Below the pieces are notes generated by a model. That model worked only from the letters and a program-made list of their open reading frames with translations, was not told the DNA's origin and did not search any database. A DNA stretch of 64,000 nucleotides from Micromonospora lupini str. Lupac 08 (GTDB taxonomy: Bacteria > Actinomycetota > Actinomycetes > Mycobacteriales > Micromonosporaceae): contig NZ_HF570108.1 of NCBI RefSeq assembly GCF_000297395.2, positions 6,503,159 through 6,567,158 of the forward strand. Direction: 5' to 3'. Shown piece after piece: positions 46,336 through 54,068 of this stretch. How positions within the stretch are numbered: the first letter of the stretch is position 1; each line of letters starts with the position of its first letter. A program made the translations under genes and the position numbers.

Positions 46336-46509
46336 TTACCGCGCGTCGGCCACGCCCCACAGCACATCGCCCAGACCCGCACCCCAGATGACGTCGGACA
46401 TCTGGGCGCTGCCCCCGCTCGCGAGGGCGTCGGCGCCGATCAGTCCTACGAGGACAGCGGCGAACACGAGGAGCGAGCCGAGTGACCGGCCCAGCCTTCG
46501 ACCAGACAT
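46336..46509 (-). CDS. 57-residue exported or membrane peptide with DVxWG repeats
   Basis: Starts MSGRRLGRSLGSLLVFAAVL, a basic then hydrophobic signal/anchor (about 4-28) with an ALA-like cleavage site (ADALA). The mature part has two copies of DV(I/L)WG (SDVIWG and GDVLWG). AGGAG lies five bases before ATG 46509, a clear ribosome site. It ends 58 bases before the GGDEF-EAL gene on the same strand, so the two are probably co-transcribed. Function unknown; a ligand or modulator of the c-di-GMP enzyme is possible. Confidence 0.7.
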   Translation of the reverse strand: MSGRRLGRSLGSLLVFAAVLVGLIGADALASGGSAQMSDVIWGAGLGDVLWGVADAR

Positions 46510-47050
46510 GTTGGCTCCTGTCGGGGAAGTGTCACAGAGATGGTGGAGGTTCCACGATCGTGCCACACGGTGGGTACGCAGAAAAGCGATGAGGGGTGGA
46601 CCAGTCCGAGCGTTGACGAGGTTGCGCCCTTCGGCCCACTACACCTCGACGGGCCGGACCAGATCAGGGCCCCTTCCTGCGACATCAACGCTGCACAGGG
46701 CGCTTGATGCGACCTTCAACACAATTCACCCATGCCAGTACGGCACCCGCCAACCTGATCCCGGCTGGTTGCTCTCCGTGACTGTCGCGACGATCTGGAG
46801 CGCACCGACGCGGACCCAGACATCGACCACCATACCTTCTAAGCGCATCGACACAAGGCGACGAGTGGCACCATTTCGACCGAGACTTGGTAGCGACTCC
46901 GGAGGCGGAAGCCGTACGCGCGCCCGAACGGCAGGGCGGATCAACCTGATCGGGCCTTCAGAGGCAAGGCCAACGCGACACACCACCATCTGCTCCCCGC
47001 CAGTCGTCTGCGGCTGGACGCAGCCGGACTCGGTCGGACCAGACGACAGC
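46510..47050. other. about 540 bases without a convincing gene, lower GC
   Basis: GC content is visibly lower than in the neighbouring DNA (runs such as CAACACAATTCACCC). Open frames exist but lack ribosome sites and sensible codon use. The last 70 bases show weak similarity (about 70% by eye) to the bases preceding the second repeat copy at 47999. The promoter of the small-peptide gene must lie near 46510-46620, but no clear boxes are seen. Confidence 0.5.
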
Positions 47051-47142
47051 GGCCCCTGATCAGCATCTCTGCTGGTCAGGGGCCGTGTCTGCACCTGGTG
47101 GGGGGTAACGGATTCGAACCTCTGCAGCTTTCGCGACGGATT
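47051..47142 (-). repeat. degenerate copy of tRNA-Tyr 3' part plus terminator (att-like repeat, copy A)
   Basis: Matches 47999-48090 at 87 of 92 positions without gaps. It contains the tRNA-Tyr sequence from just 3' of the anticodon to the CCA end (47095-47142, minus strand) and the downstream hairpin (47053-47082). The tRNA part is damaged: T-stem and acceptor positions no longer pair (CCGTT, ACCCCCC), so it is a pseudo-tRNA half. The boundary in the anticodon loop is where tRNA-targeting integrases typically cross over. Confidence 0.85.
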
Positions 47143-47283
47143 GCAGGGCGTCCGTGATCTTGCCTCGGTCAGCGGTTCTGAGCTGCGGGTTCTCAACCCT
47201 CGGCCGGCGGCGGCCGGTCAGCCGCCCACCATCGGCCCACGCCCACCGACCCATACGGCGAACAGTCACCGAAGTCGAACAGC

Positions 47284-47519
47284 CTAGTCGTTCAGGGTTC
47301 CCCCGGACCCGTGTAGCTGCGGCGGACGTGTGCTGCGCCGGTGACGCACGGCAGCCAACACGCTCTTACCGAAAAGCCAGAGTGTTACGACGAAAACTGG
47401 GACGACTGCCAGGATCGCCAAGTGCCCTCGCTCAGTACGTCTGGCACACGGATGGCCGCGAAAACGGCCAATAGACCCAGAAATGCAGGCCTCTTCCAAG
47501 ACGTTCCTGACTTCGCCAT
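47284..47519 (-). pseudogene. possible frameshifted small membrane-protein gene
   Basis: From ATG 47519, with GGGAG nine bases upstream, the frame reads MAKSGTSWKRPAFLGLLAVF and goes on to a stop after 44 codons. A second frame (TTG 47499, ending at 47284) then supplies a membrane helix HLAILAVVPVFVVTLWLFGK and a basic end. Together they look like a two-helix protein broken by a frameshift. The evidence is only the complementary hydrophobic segments and the ribosome site. Base composition is low-GC. Confidence 0.3.
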
Positions 47520-47555
47520 CGCAAGCTGCTCCCTATCACTTCAAGGACCACCAAG

Positions 47556-47576
47556 GCGCCGCGCTACGCGCGGCGC
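47556..47576. terminator. 9-bp hairpin in the tRNA-Tyr island
   Basis: GCGCCGCGC / GCGCGGCGC around TAC, perfect. Followed 11 bases later by a second hairpin. Confidence 0.5.
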
Positions 47577-47587
47577 AGGCGGTGAGC

Positions 47588-47615
47588 CGGCCGGGGCGGC
47601 AAGCCGCCCCGGCCG
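47588..47615. terminator. 13-bp hairpin in the tRNA-Tyr island
   Basis: CGGCCGGGGCGGC / GCCGCCCCGGCCG with AA between, perfect. With the preceding hairpin it forms a tandem pair upstream of the broken small gene; a terminator or boundary role is inferred. Confidence 0.5.
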
Positions 47616-47998
47616 CCTCCGACGCCGGGGCGGAGAGCCACCGACTGCCGCCGGACCGCCGCCCCGGACCCCACTGATCCAGAAGCAGCACGACCCGGCC
47701 AGGCGGCACGGAAGCCGGCAGGTCGACCTGATCGAGGGCCAGGGCTTCCGATTGCCGCGCCAGTCCAACCCCGGGACTGGCGTGCCCCCGGCCTACCCAC
47801 AGCAGCCCGACAGGCCCAACAGCAGCCCCTCAGGCGCGTCGCCGCGGGCACGACCCACGCCAGCCCAAGCGTGTCCCGGAGCGGGAGCATTCGCAGCCTC
47901 AGAAGAGCCCTCAGCGGCAAGATCGACCTGCCCACCATCTGCCCACAACCACTCGTCATCGGCTGAACTCAGCCGGACCTGGCCAGACGAACGACAAC
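47616..47998. other. about 380 bases without a convincing gene
   Basis: Open frames on both strands, but none has a ribosome site, recognisable domain or consistent codon use. I see no mobile-element gene here. The last 70 bases resemble those before repeat copy A. Confidence 0.5.
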
Positions 47999-48090
47999 GG
48001 CCCCCGATCAGCATCTCTGCTGGTCAGGGGCCGTGTCTGCACCTGGTGGCGGGTAGAGGATTCGAACCTCTGTAGCTTTCGCGACGGATT
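47999..48090 (-). repeat. tRNA-Tyr 3' part plus terminator (att-like repeat, copy B, intact)
   Basis: The functional counterpart of the repeat at 47051-47142. It ends at the base following the tRNA-Tyr anticodon. The region between the copies is 856 bases. Confidence 0.85.
48001..48030 (-). terminator. tRNA-Tyr terminator
   Basis: CCCCCGATCAGCA / TGCTGGTCAGGGG, 12 of 13 positions pair (one wobble, one mismatch), loop TCTC, about 15 bases past the tRNA. The same hairpin with better pairing is in the duplicated copy at 47053-47082. Confidence 0.75.
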
Positions 48091-48127
48091 TACAGTCCGC
48101 TCCCATTGGCCGCTCGGGCAACCCGCC
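48047..48127 (-). tRNA. tRNA-Tyr (GTA)
   Basis: 81-base class II tRNA: acceptor GGCGGGT/ACCCGCC, anticodon arm GCGGA-CTGTAAA-TCCGT with anticodon GTA, a long variable arm, T arm AGAGG-TTCGAAT-CCTCT. CCA is encoded directly after (48044-48046). A TATCCT box at 48166-48171 may be its -10. It is the target of the duplication described at 47051. Confidence 0.96.
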
Positions 48128-48274
48128 AGGGCACCCCACCGCGTCGCAACGCGGCGGCGGAAGCAAGGATAGCGGCTCGCCCCAGGGCCGACGCAACCGG
48201 GTACGGTCAGGGGGTCGTGCCGCTGGTCGGCGGCCGACGGCACGCCCAGACCGCCGGACAGCAGGAGCAGACGC

Positions 48275-48769
48275 ATGCCAGCGAACCCGTCTTTCGACAT
48301 CGTGAGCAAGGTCGACCGCCAGGAGGTCGACAACGCCCTTCGGCAGGCCGAGAAGGAGCTCTCGACGCGGTTCGACTTCCGCGGCACGGGCGCGGAGATC
48401 TCCTGGTCGGGCGAGGAGGCGATCGGCCTCCAGGCGGAGACCGAGGAGCGCGTCCGCGCCGCGCTGGACGTGTTCAAGGAGAAGCTGGTCAAGCGGAACA
48501 TCTCGCTGAAGTCGCTGGACGCCGGCGAGGCGCGCCCGTCCGGCAAGGTGTTCAAGATTGACTGCAAGGTCATCCAGGGCATCGAGACGGACAAGGCCAA
48601 GGCCATCAGCAAGAAGATCCGCGACGAGGGCCCCAAGGGCGTTCAGGCGCAGATCCAGGGTGACCAGCTGCGTGTCACCGGCAAGAAGCGGGACGACCTC
48701 CAGGCGGTCATCTCCCTGCTCAAGGGCGAGGACTTCGGCGTCGCCCTCCAGTTCACGAACTACCGGTAG
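48275..48769 (+). CDS. YajQ family cyclic-di-GMP/nucleotide-binding protein
   Basis: 164 residues matching the YajQ family: PSFDIVSKVDRQEVDNALRQ, the FDFRG motif, then VFKIDCKVIQGIETDKAKAI, KKIRDEGPKGVQAQIQGDQL and RVTGKKRDDLQAVISLLKGE. Some family members (Xanthomonas) bind c-di-GMP and act as effectors; in most bacteria the role is uncertain. An effector role is notable given the c-di-GMP enzyme 2 kb away, but no direct link is shown. It ends 10 bases from a convergent gene. Confidence 0.95.
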   Translation: MPANPSFDIVSKVDRQEVDNALRQAEKELSTRFDFRGTGAEISWSGEEAIGLQAETEERVRAALDVFKEKLVKRNISLKSLDAGEARPSGKVFKIDCKVIQGIETDKAKAISKKIRDEGPKGVQAQIQGDQLRVTGKKRDDLQAVISLLKGEDFGVALQFTNYR

Positions 48770-48779
48770 TCGCCGCTCG

Positions 48780-49307
48780 TCAGCGGACGACGCTGTACCA
48801 GTGCTCGGTCTCGCCGGGGATCGGCACCAACCGCACCCGCTCACCGCCCGGGTCGTCGAAAATGGGCACCCCGTCCCCGAGCAGCACCGGCGCGAACAAG
48901 ATCAGGATTTCGTCGAGCAGCCCGGCCCGGAGGCACTGCTTGGCGACGTCCGCGCCGAGGATGTTCACGTACTTCTCGCCGGCGGCCGCACGTGCCTGTG
49001 CGACGGCGCTGTGCAGGTCGCCGACGAAGGTGACGTCCGCTGGTGGCTCGGCCGGTGGGCGGTGGGTCAGGACGAACACCGGCCCGTGGTACTGGCCGCC
49101 GAACGCGCCTTCGCTGTCGGTGCCGCGGTTCGGGTCGTCGCCGCCGAAGGTGCGGTTGCCGGCCAGGATCGCGCCGATGTTGGGCAGCAGGCGGTCGGCG
49201 GTCGGGTTGTCGCCCGTGAGGTGTTCGGTCAGCCAGGACATGTCGCCGTCGGGGCCTGCGATGTACCCGTCGAGCGACGCGGTCGCGGAGTAGAGAAGCT
49301 TGGCCAT
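48780..49307 (-). CDS. dihydrofolate reductase family protein (RibD C-terminal-like)
   Basis: 175 residues. MAKLLYSATASLDGYIAGPD and GDMSWLTEHL are the N-terminal pattern of actinobacterial DHFR-like proteins, followed by VFVLTHRPP, VNILGADVAKQCLRAGLLDE and PVLLGDGVPIF. The fold is that of the NADPH-dependent reductase domain of RibD. Substrate is unknown. It converges with the YajQ gene and is upstream of the direct repeats at 49449. Confidence 0.9.
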   Translation of the reverse strand: MAKLLYSATASLDGYIAGPDGDMSWLTEHLTGDNPTADRLLPNIGAILAGNRTFGGDDPNRGTDSEGAFGGQYHGPVFVLTHRPPAEPPADVTFVGDLHSAVAQARAAAGEKYVNILGADVAKQCLRAGLLDEILILFAPVLLGDGVPIFDDPGGERVRLVPIPGETEHWYSVVR

Positions 49308-49445
49308 CGCGTCAGTCTGGTGGCCCCCAGGTCACCGCGCCAGGTCTCGCGCCCGGCAGCCGGCCGCGCATGGAGATCGACTCGGGTTCCTGGAAGTCGG
49401 GGCATCCTCGGCAGCGGGACACCCCGACATCCTGGAAACCGCCCC

Positions 49446-49526
49446 GACGACGCCGGACGGCCCGACGCCGGACGGCCCGACGACGCCGGAAGGCCCGACG
49501 CCGGGGGGCCCGACGCCGGGAGGTCA
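49446..49526. repeat. tandem GC-rich direct repeats (GACGCCGG core)
   Basis: Five copies of GACGCCGG begin at 49449, 49464, 49482, 49497 and 49512, so units are 15, 18, 15 and 15 bases, all multiples of three. The array lies just past the DHFR-like gene start side and touches the 3' end of the MFS gene (stop at 49524-49526). Slippage-prone; no gene assigned. Confidence 0.75.
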
Positions 49527-50783
49527 GACCGGGACGGGCTCTTCGGCGCGTACCGCTGAGGCTTCTGCCCTGGCGATGGGCCCGGCGGGCAGCGCGGCAA
49601 CCGCGGCCCCGACGGCCACGGCCGCCCCCGCGAAGACGAAGGCCCACGGCACGCCGCCGGCCCGGTCCACGATCAGGCCGGCCACCGCGCCACCGGCGGC
49701 GCTCGCCGCCACGGCGACCGTGACGACCCAGGTGTACGCCTCGTTCAGCATGCCGGCCGGGGCGATCCGGCCGACCAGGGTGTTCTCCAGGGTCAGCGCC
49801 GGCGCGATGGTGGCCCCGCCGACGACGAGCGCGACGCCCAGCGCCAGTGGCGTGGGCATCACCGCGAAGACGACGAAGGTGCCGGCAAGCGCGCCGAGCA
49901 GCAGGGCGAACTGCCTCGTCATGTTCGGTGCCGGTCGGCGGACGCCGAACCAGAACCCTCCGATCGCGCTGCCGATCCCCCAGACCGCCAGCAGCAGCCC
50001 GGCCAGGCTCTCCGGGTCGCCGGTGGTGGCGTTGCCGGCGTACGCCGGAACGATCACACCGGCGGCGCCGAACGCGATGCCCAGCCCGGCCACGCAGACC
50101 AGCAGGGCCGGAAAGCCGCCGACCCGCAGCGGGCCGAGCCCACGGGCGTGGTGTTCGCGCGGGTGTGGACGCCACCCGCGCATCACCCGGCCGAGGGCGA
50201 CGGCGGTGGTGCCGACCAGGGTGACCACCGCTGCCCCGATCAGCGCGGCGGCCGCGTCGGCCACCAGCACGAAACCGGCCACGAGCAGCGGGCCGAGCAC
50301 GAACACGATCTCGAACAGCGAGGTCTCCGCGGCCAGGGCGGTGTTGCGCAGGGCGTACCGGCCGGAGGCGGGGCTGGTCAGCTCGTTCCAGGCGCCGCGG
50401 ATGGCGGCGGTGAGCGGCGGGTACGTCGCACCGGCGATCCCGGCTGTCAGATAGATGGCGGCGAGGCCGTCGTCGCCCGAGCGGCTGGCCAGCAGCAGTC
50501 CGGTGAGCGCCAACGGGTGGGCGACGGCGGTGACCAGCAGCACCGGGCTCGGGCCGACCCGGTCGGCGATCCGCCCGGCCACCGGGCTGAGCGCGGCGCC
50601 GGCGACGGCGTAGATGCCACCGGCGACGGCGGCCAGCGCGTACCGGCCGGTGACCTGCTCGACCACCAGCAGCAGCGCCAGTGGCGTCATGCCGATTCCG
50701 AGTCGCCCGATGATGCCGGTGACCAGCAGGATCGGCGCACCGGGGATCCGCCAGACACCCAGGTACTGGCGCAGTGCGGCCAC
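49524..50783 (-). CDS. MFS transporter
   Basis: 419 residues with about twelve hydrophobic helices, for example APILLVTGIIGRLGIGMTPL, LVVEQVTGRYALAAVAGGIY, PVLLVTAVAHPLALTGLLL and APAGMLNEAYTWVVTVAVA. Substrate is unknown; the family includes drug exporters. GTG 50783 is chosen because GGAGG lies eight bases upstream. A GTG at 50792 overlaps that ribosome site. Divergent from the gene at 50980. Confidence 0.88.
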   Translation of the reverse strand: MAALRQYLGVWRIPGAPILLVTGIIGRLGIGMTPLALLLVVEQVTGRYALAAVAGGIYAVAGAALSPVAGRIADRVGPSPVLLVTAVAHPLALTGLLLASRSGDDGLAAIYLTAGIAGATYPPLTAAIRGAWNELTSPASGRYALRNTALAAETSLFEIVFVLGPLLVAGFVLVADAAAALIGAAVVTLVGTTAVALGRVMRGWRPHPREHHARGLGPLRVGGFPALLVCVAGLGIAFGAAGVIVPAYAGNATTGDPESLAGLLLAVWGIGSAIGGFWFGVRRPAPNMTRQFALLLGALAGTFVVFAVMPTPLALGVALVVGGATIAPALTLENTLVGRIAPAGMLNEAYTWVVTVAVAASAAGGAVAGLIVDRAGGVPWAFVFAGAAVAVGAAVAALPAGPIARAEASAVRAEEPVPV

Positions 50784-50892
50784 GAGGTGCACCTCCGGGT
50801 GGGGACAGGTAACGGGTAGAAGCTCTTTCGACCCTAACTCCGGAGCTCACGTCGCGGATGGTCGACCCGCTCACAGCGCCTCACGGGCGGGA

Positions 50893-50922
50893 CTGACCGG
50901 ACCTGTCACAAGGGGGTAGGTT
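50893..50922 (+). promoter_or_regulatory. promoter of the 50980 gene: CTGACC-N18-TAGGTT
   Basis: -35 CTGACC (50893-50898), 18-base spacer, -10 TAGGTT (50917-50922). Predicted start near 50929, about 50 bases upstream of ATG 50980. Confidence 0.5.
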
Positions 50923-50979
50923 GCTGATCGAATTGGGTCCATGCGCGCGCCGGAACCGCATGACGAGGCAGGAGGTCTC

Positions 50980-51822
50980 ATGACCGGGACTACCAGCACA
51001 CCTCTGCGAGTCGAAATCTATTCGCTGTACGTCGACGCCAAGCCCAGTGAAGCCGCCTCGCCAAGCCTGCGCGGTTCCCTGCCGGCCCGGGCCGTGCAGC
51101 ACTGTCCGCCGGTCGCGGCCGGCTCGGGATTCGGCTGGTACGTCTATCCGCCGGCCGACTTCGCGCTCCGCTGGGACGGGCAGGACACCGAGTGGACCCT
51201 GCTGGAGGAGAACGAGCCGGCAGGTTGGCGGTCGCTCGCCGGCGGTTACGACGGCAAGCTGCCGGACGCGGCCGCCCAGTTGGAGGCGGCGCCCGAGCAG
51301 TTCCGCGACGACCTGGACATCTTTCAGCGGTACGGGGGCAAAATCCCGTTCCTCGATGCCGACCCGCGCGCCGCCAACATGATCGAACTGGTCACCGGCG
51401 TGGTGGCCCGCACCTCCCCGGGCTGGTGCCTCATCGCCCGTGGCGTGCCGAACTGGCCTGTCCAGCGCGGCCTGCAGCTCTACGAGGGCGTGGTGGAGAC
51501 CGACTGGTACACCTCCCTCCTGCCCACCATCCTGCGGCTCACCGAGGTCGGGCAGGTGGTGCGCTTCTACCGGAACATCCCCCTCATGTGCCTGCAACCG
51601 GTGCACCGTTCGACGCTGGAGGCCTTCCGCCATGCCGAACTTGCCACCGGGGAGGGACTGCCGGCGTGGCCGGAGGACGTCTGGTCGGACTTCGTGGCAC
51701 TGCGCCGCCGCCGCCAGGACCCGGAGATCCGCAGCAGCTACCGTCGGGAACAGTCCCGCCGGGTCCGGGAGAACGCCAACTATCAGCCGATCGGGGTAAC
51801 GGAAGCGGACCAGCCGACCTGA
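50980..51822 (+). CDS. DUF6065-like protein, function unknown
   Basis: 280 soluble residues with no signal or helix. Conserved-looking segments are VEIYSLYVDA, FGWYVYPPADFALRWDG, GVVARTSPGWCLIARGVPNW, YEGVVETDWYTSLLPTILRL and FYRNIPLMCLQPV. I recall similar sequences as DUF6065, often near natural-product genes, but cannot verify. AGGAGG sits four bases before ATG 50980. It overlaps the downstream MFS gene (TGATG), so the two act together. Confidence 0.75.
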   Translation: MTGTTSTPLRVEIYSLYVDAKPSEAASPSLRGSLPARAVQHCPPVAAGSGFGWYVYPPADFALRWDGQDTEWTLLEENEPAGWRSLAGGYDGKLPDAAAQLEAAPEQFRDDLDIFQRYGGKIPFLDADPRAANMIELVTGVVARTSPGWCLIARGVPNWPVQRGLQLYEGVVETDWYTSLLPTILRLTEVGQVVRFYRNIPLMCLQPVHRSTLEAFRHAELATGEGLPAWPEDVWSDFVALRRRRQDPEIRSSYRREQSRRVRENANYQPIGVTEADQPT

Positions 51823-53015
51823 TGCCCACCACCGACGAACAGCTCACGCCGCCCCCCGGCTACCGGGCACTGTTCCGGCATCCGGTCGCCGCCCGACTGG
51901 TCATCGCCCGGGGGATCTCGGAGCTGGGTGACTTCGTGGGCCTGGCCGCTCTGCTGCTGCTCGCCTTCGACCAGACGGACTCGGTCCTCGGCCCGGCGGC
52001 GGTCTACGCCGCGCGCACCCTGCCGGCCCTGCTGGTCGCCACCGTCTTCAGTGGCTGGCTGGACGTGCCGGCCCGCCGTACCCTCCTGGTCTGGCTGTCG
52101 GTGGCCGGGGCCGCGCTGATCGCGGTGCCCGCGGCGGTCCCCCAGCCGGTGCCGGCAATCGTGGCGGCCGGTCTGCTCGGGGCGGTACGGGCCGCTTACG
52201 CGAGCGTCAACGTGGCCGTCGCCGCCGAGGCGGTGGACGCTCCGCTGCGGCTGCCGCTGTTCGGCCTCAGCGCCTTCGCCAACCAGGCGGGCCAGGTGGT
52301 CGGCCTGCTCGCGGGCGCCAGCCTGACCGTGGCCCTGGGCTCCCGGGTGGCGCTCCTGGTCGACCTCGCGTCGTTCCTTGTCGCCGCGGTCGTGCTGGCC
52401 GGGCTGCCGAAGCATCCACACCGGGTGCGCGGGCCGCGCCCACCGGCGACCGCAGGCGTACGCATCATCGCCGGCCACCCCGTGCTGCGGGGCATCGCCC
52501 TGCTCACCCTGGCCACGGTGCTGTCCGGCGCGCTGCCGGAGACCCTCGCCCCGGATCTCGCCCGCGGAGCCTGGCGTCCCGCCGTGCTGGCGGCCTCGGC
52601 GTTGGGAGGCGCGGTCTTCGTCCTGGTGGTGGGCCGGTCCCGCTGGCTGGGTCGGCTGGCCGGCCAGGTGATCGTTGCGGCGGCGCTGGCCGGCGCGCTG
52701 CTGCTGGTCGGGGTCCTGGTCGCGGTCGACGCGCCGCTGTGGGCGCTGACGGTCGGCAACGCGTTGATCGGCGCGGGCGGCGGCTGGCTGATCGGTGCCC
52801 AGGCCACGTTCGCCCGACTGGCCCCTCCGGAACGGATGGGGCAGGTCGAGGTGACCATCGTCGCGGCGAACATCGTCGCCTCGGGATGTGGGATCTTCCT
52901 GCTGGGTGCCGTGGCGGCCGCGGTCTCGCCCGCCGCGTCGTACCTCACCGCGGGCGTCGTCCTGCTCGTCGTCGTGCTGCTGACCCGCCCGGACCGGCTG
53001 TCGGGCCCGCAGTGA
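51822..53015 (+). CDS. MFS transporter coupled to the DUF6065-like gene
   Basis: 397 residues with about eleven or twelve helices, for example VGLAALLLLAFDQTDSVLG, PALLVATVFSGWLDVPARR, AGAALIAVPAAVPQPVPAIV and AAALAGALLLVGVLVAVDAP. ATG 51822 overlaps the upstream stop by one base. It resembles enterobactin-exporter-like MFS proteins. Substrate is unknown; the coupling suggests export of something handled by the DUF6065-like protein. Confidence 0.87.
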   Translation: MPTTDEQLTPPPGYRALFRHPVAARLVIARGISELGDFVGLAALLLLAFDQTDSVLGPAAVYAARTLPALLVATVFSGWLDVPARRTLLVWLSVAGAALIAVPAAVPQPVPAIVAAGLLGAVRAAYASVNVAVAAEAVDAPLRLPLFGLSAFANQAGQVVGLLAGASLTVALGSRVALLVDLASFLVAAVVLAGLPKHPHRVRGPRPPATAGVRIIAGHPVLRGIALLTLATVLSGALPETLAPDLARGAWRPAVLAASALGGAVFVLVVGRSRWLGRLAGQVIVAAALAGALLLVGVLVAVDAPLWALTVGNALIGAGGGWLIGAQATFARLAPPERMGQVEVTIVAANIVASGCGIFLLGAVAAAVSPAASYLTAGVVLLVVVLLTRPDRLSGPQ

Positions 53016-53040
53016 TCCTGGCACGACACCCCGGACGCGA

Positions 53041-53071
53041 CTCCACCCGCGCCCGGAGGACGCGGGTGGAG
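53041..53071. terminator. bidirectional hairpin between MFS gene and htpX
   Basis: Perfect 11-bp stem CTCCACCCGCG / CGCGGGTGGAG with a 9-base loop, between converging genes ending at 53015 and 53082. Confidence 0.85.
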
Positions 53072-53081
53072 GTGCCTGCGG

Positions 53082-53957
53082 TCAGCGCTGGAACTGCACA
53101 GGTCCGGCGTTCGCGGCCATCCGCTCCAGCCGGGCGACCCGGTCCTCCATCTTCGGGTGGGTGGAGAAGAGCGCGGCCACCGCGCCACCGGAGAACGGGT
53201 TGGCGATCATCAGGTGGGCGGTGCTGGTGAGCGTGCCCTGGGCGGGCAGCGGGCGTCGCCGGGCCACGGCGTCGATCTTGCGCAGGGCGCTCGCCAGGGC
53301 CAGCGGGTCGCGGCTCAGCTCGGCACCCGACTGGTCCGCCTGGAACTCGCGGCTGCGGCTGATCGCCAACTGGATCACGGTGGCCGCGATCGGGCCGAGG
53401 ATCAGGGTCAGCAGCAGGACGGCCGGGTTCGGCGAATCCTCGTCGTCCCCACCGCCCAGCGGGATGAACCAGGCGATGTTCGCCAGGAAGGTGATGATGC
53501 CGGCCAGACCGGCCGCCACACTGGAGATCAGGATGTCCCGGTTGTAGACGTGGGACAACTCGTGCCCGATCACACCCCGCAGCTCCCGGTAGTCCAGGAT
53601 CTCGGTGATGCCCTGGGTCACGCAGACCGCCGCGTGCTGCGGGTTACGCCCGGTGGCGAACGCGTTGGGCTGGGCGGTCGGGCTGACGTACAGGCGGGGC
53701 ATGGGCTGCCGGGCCTCGGTCGCCAGCTCGCGCACCATCCGGTACAGCTCGGGGAACTGCGCCTCGCTGACCGGTTGCGCCCGCATCGAGCGCAACGCGA
53801 GCTTGTCGGAGTAGAAGTAGGAAATGCCGTTCATGACCAGTGAGATGAGGACGGCGATGACCAAGCCGCCACTGCCGCCGAACCCGTAGCCCACCGCGAG
53901 GATCAGGGCGGTGAGCAGACCGAGCAGCGCGGCGGTCTTCAGACGGTTGTGGTGCAC
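53082..53957 (-). CDS. htpX: membrane zinc metalloprotease HtpX
   Basis: M48 peptidase for quality control of membrane proteins. The 291-residue protein has two N-terminal helices (TAALLGLLTALILAVGYGFG, VIAVLISLVMNGISYF), the zinc motif HELSH (about 132-136), more helices (AGIITFLANIAWFIPLG, LLLTLILGPIAATVIQLAIS) and the third ligand Glu in SREFQAD. GTG 53957 has AAGGAG five bases upstream; a longer frame to 54023 lacks a ribosome site. Confidence 0.96.
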   Translation of the reverse strand: MHHNRLKTAALLGLLTALILAVGYGFGGSGGLVIAVLISLVMNGISYFYSDKLALRSMRAQPVSEAQFPELYRMVRELATEARQPMPRLYVSPTAQPNAFATGRNPQHAAVCVTQGITEILDYRELRGVIGHELSHVYNRDILISSVAAGLAGIITFLANIAWFIPLGGGDDEDSPNPAVLLLTLILGPIAATVIQLAISRSREFQADQSGAELSRDPLALASALRKIDAVARRRPLPAQGTLTSTAHLMIANPFSGGAVAALFSTHPKMEDRVARLERMAANAGPVQFQR

Positions 53958-54068
53958 GATCTCTCCTTCGGTGCACGGATCGCCGGGATCCGCTGACCGG
54001 TTCAACAACCCGGTACCCGTCAACCATCCGTCTCAACGCTGAGAGTTCACTGAGACTGGAGTCGCAGG

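Noticed and set aside
46726..47196. 156-codon minus-strand frame crossing repeat copy A
   Set aside because: It translates the pseudo-tRNA and terminator and has no ribosome site; coding is unlikely.
47341..48075. 244-codon plus-strand open frame in the tRNA-Tyr island
   Set aside because: It runs through two perfect hairpins and the tRNA terminator and into tRNA-Tyr, and has no ribosome site or domain.
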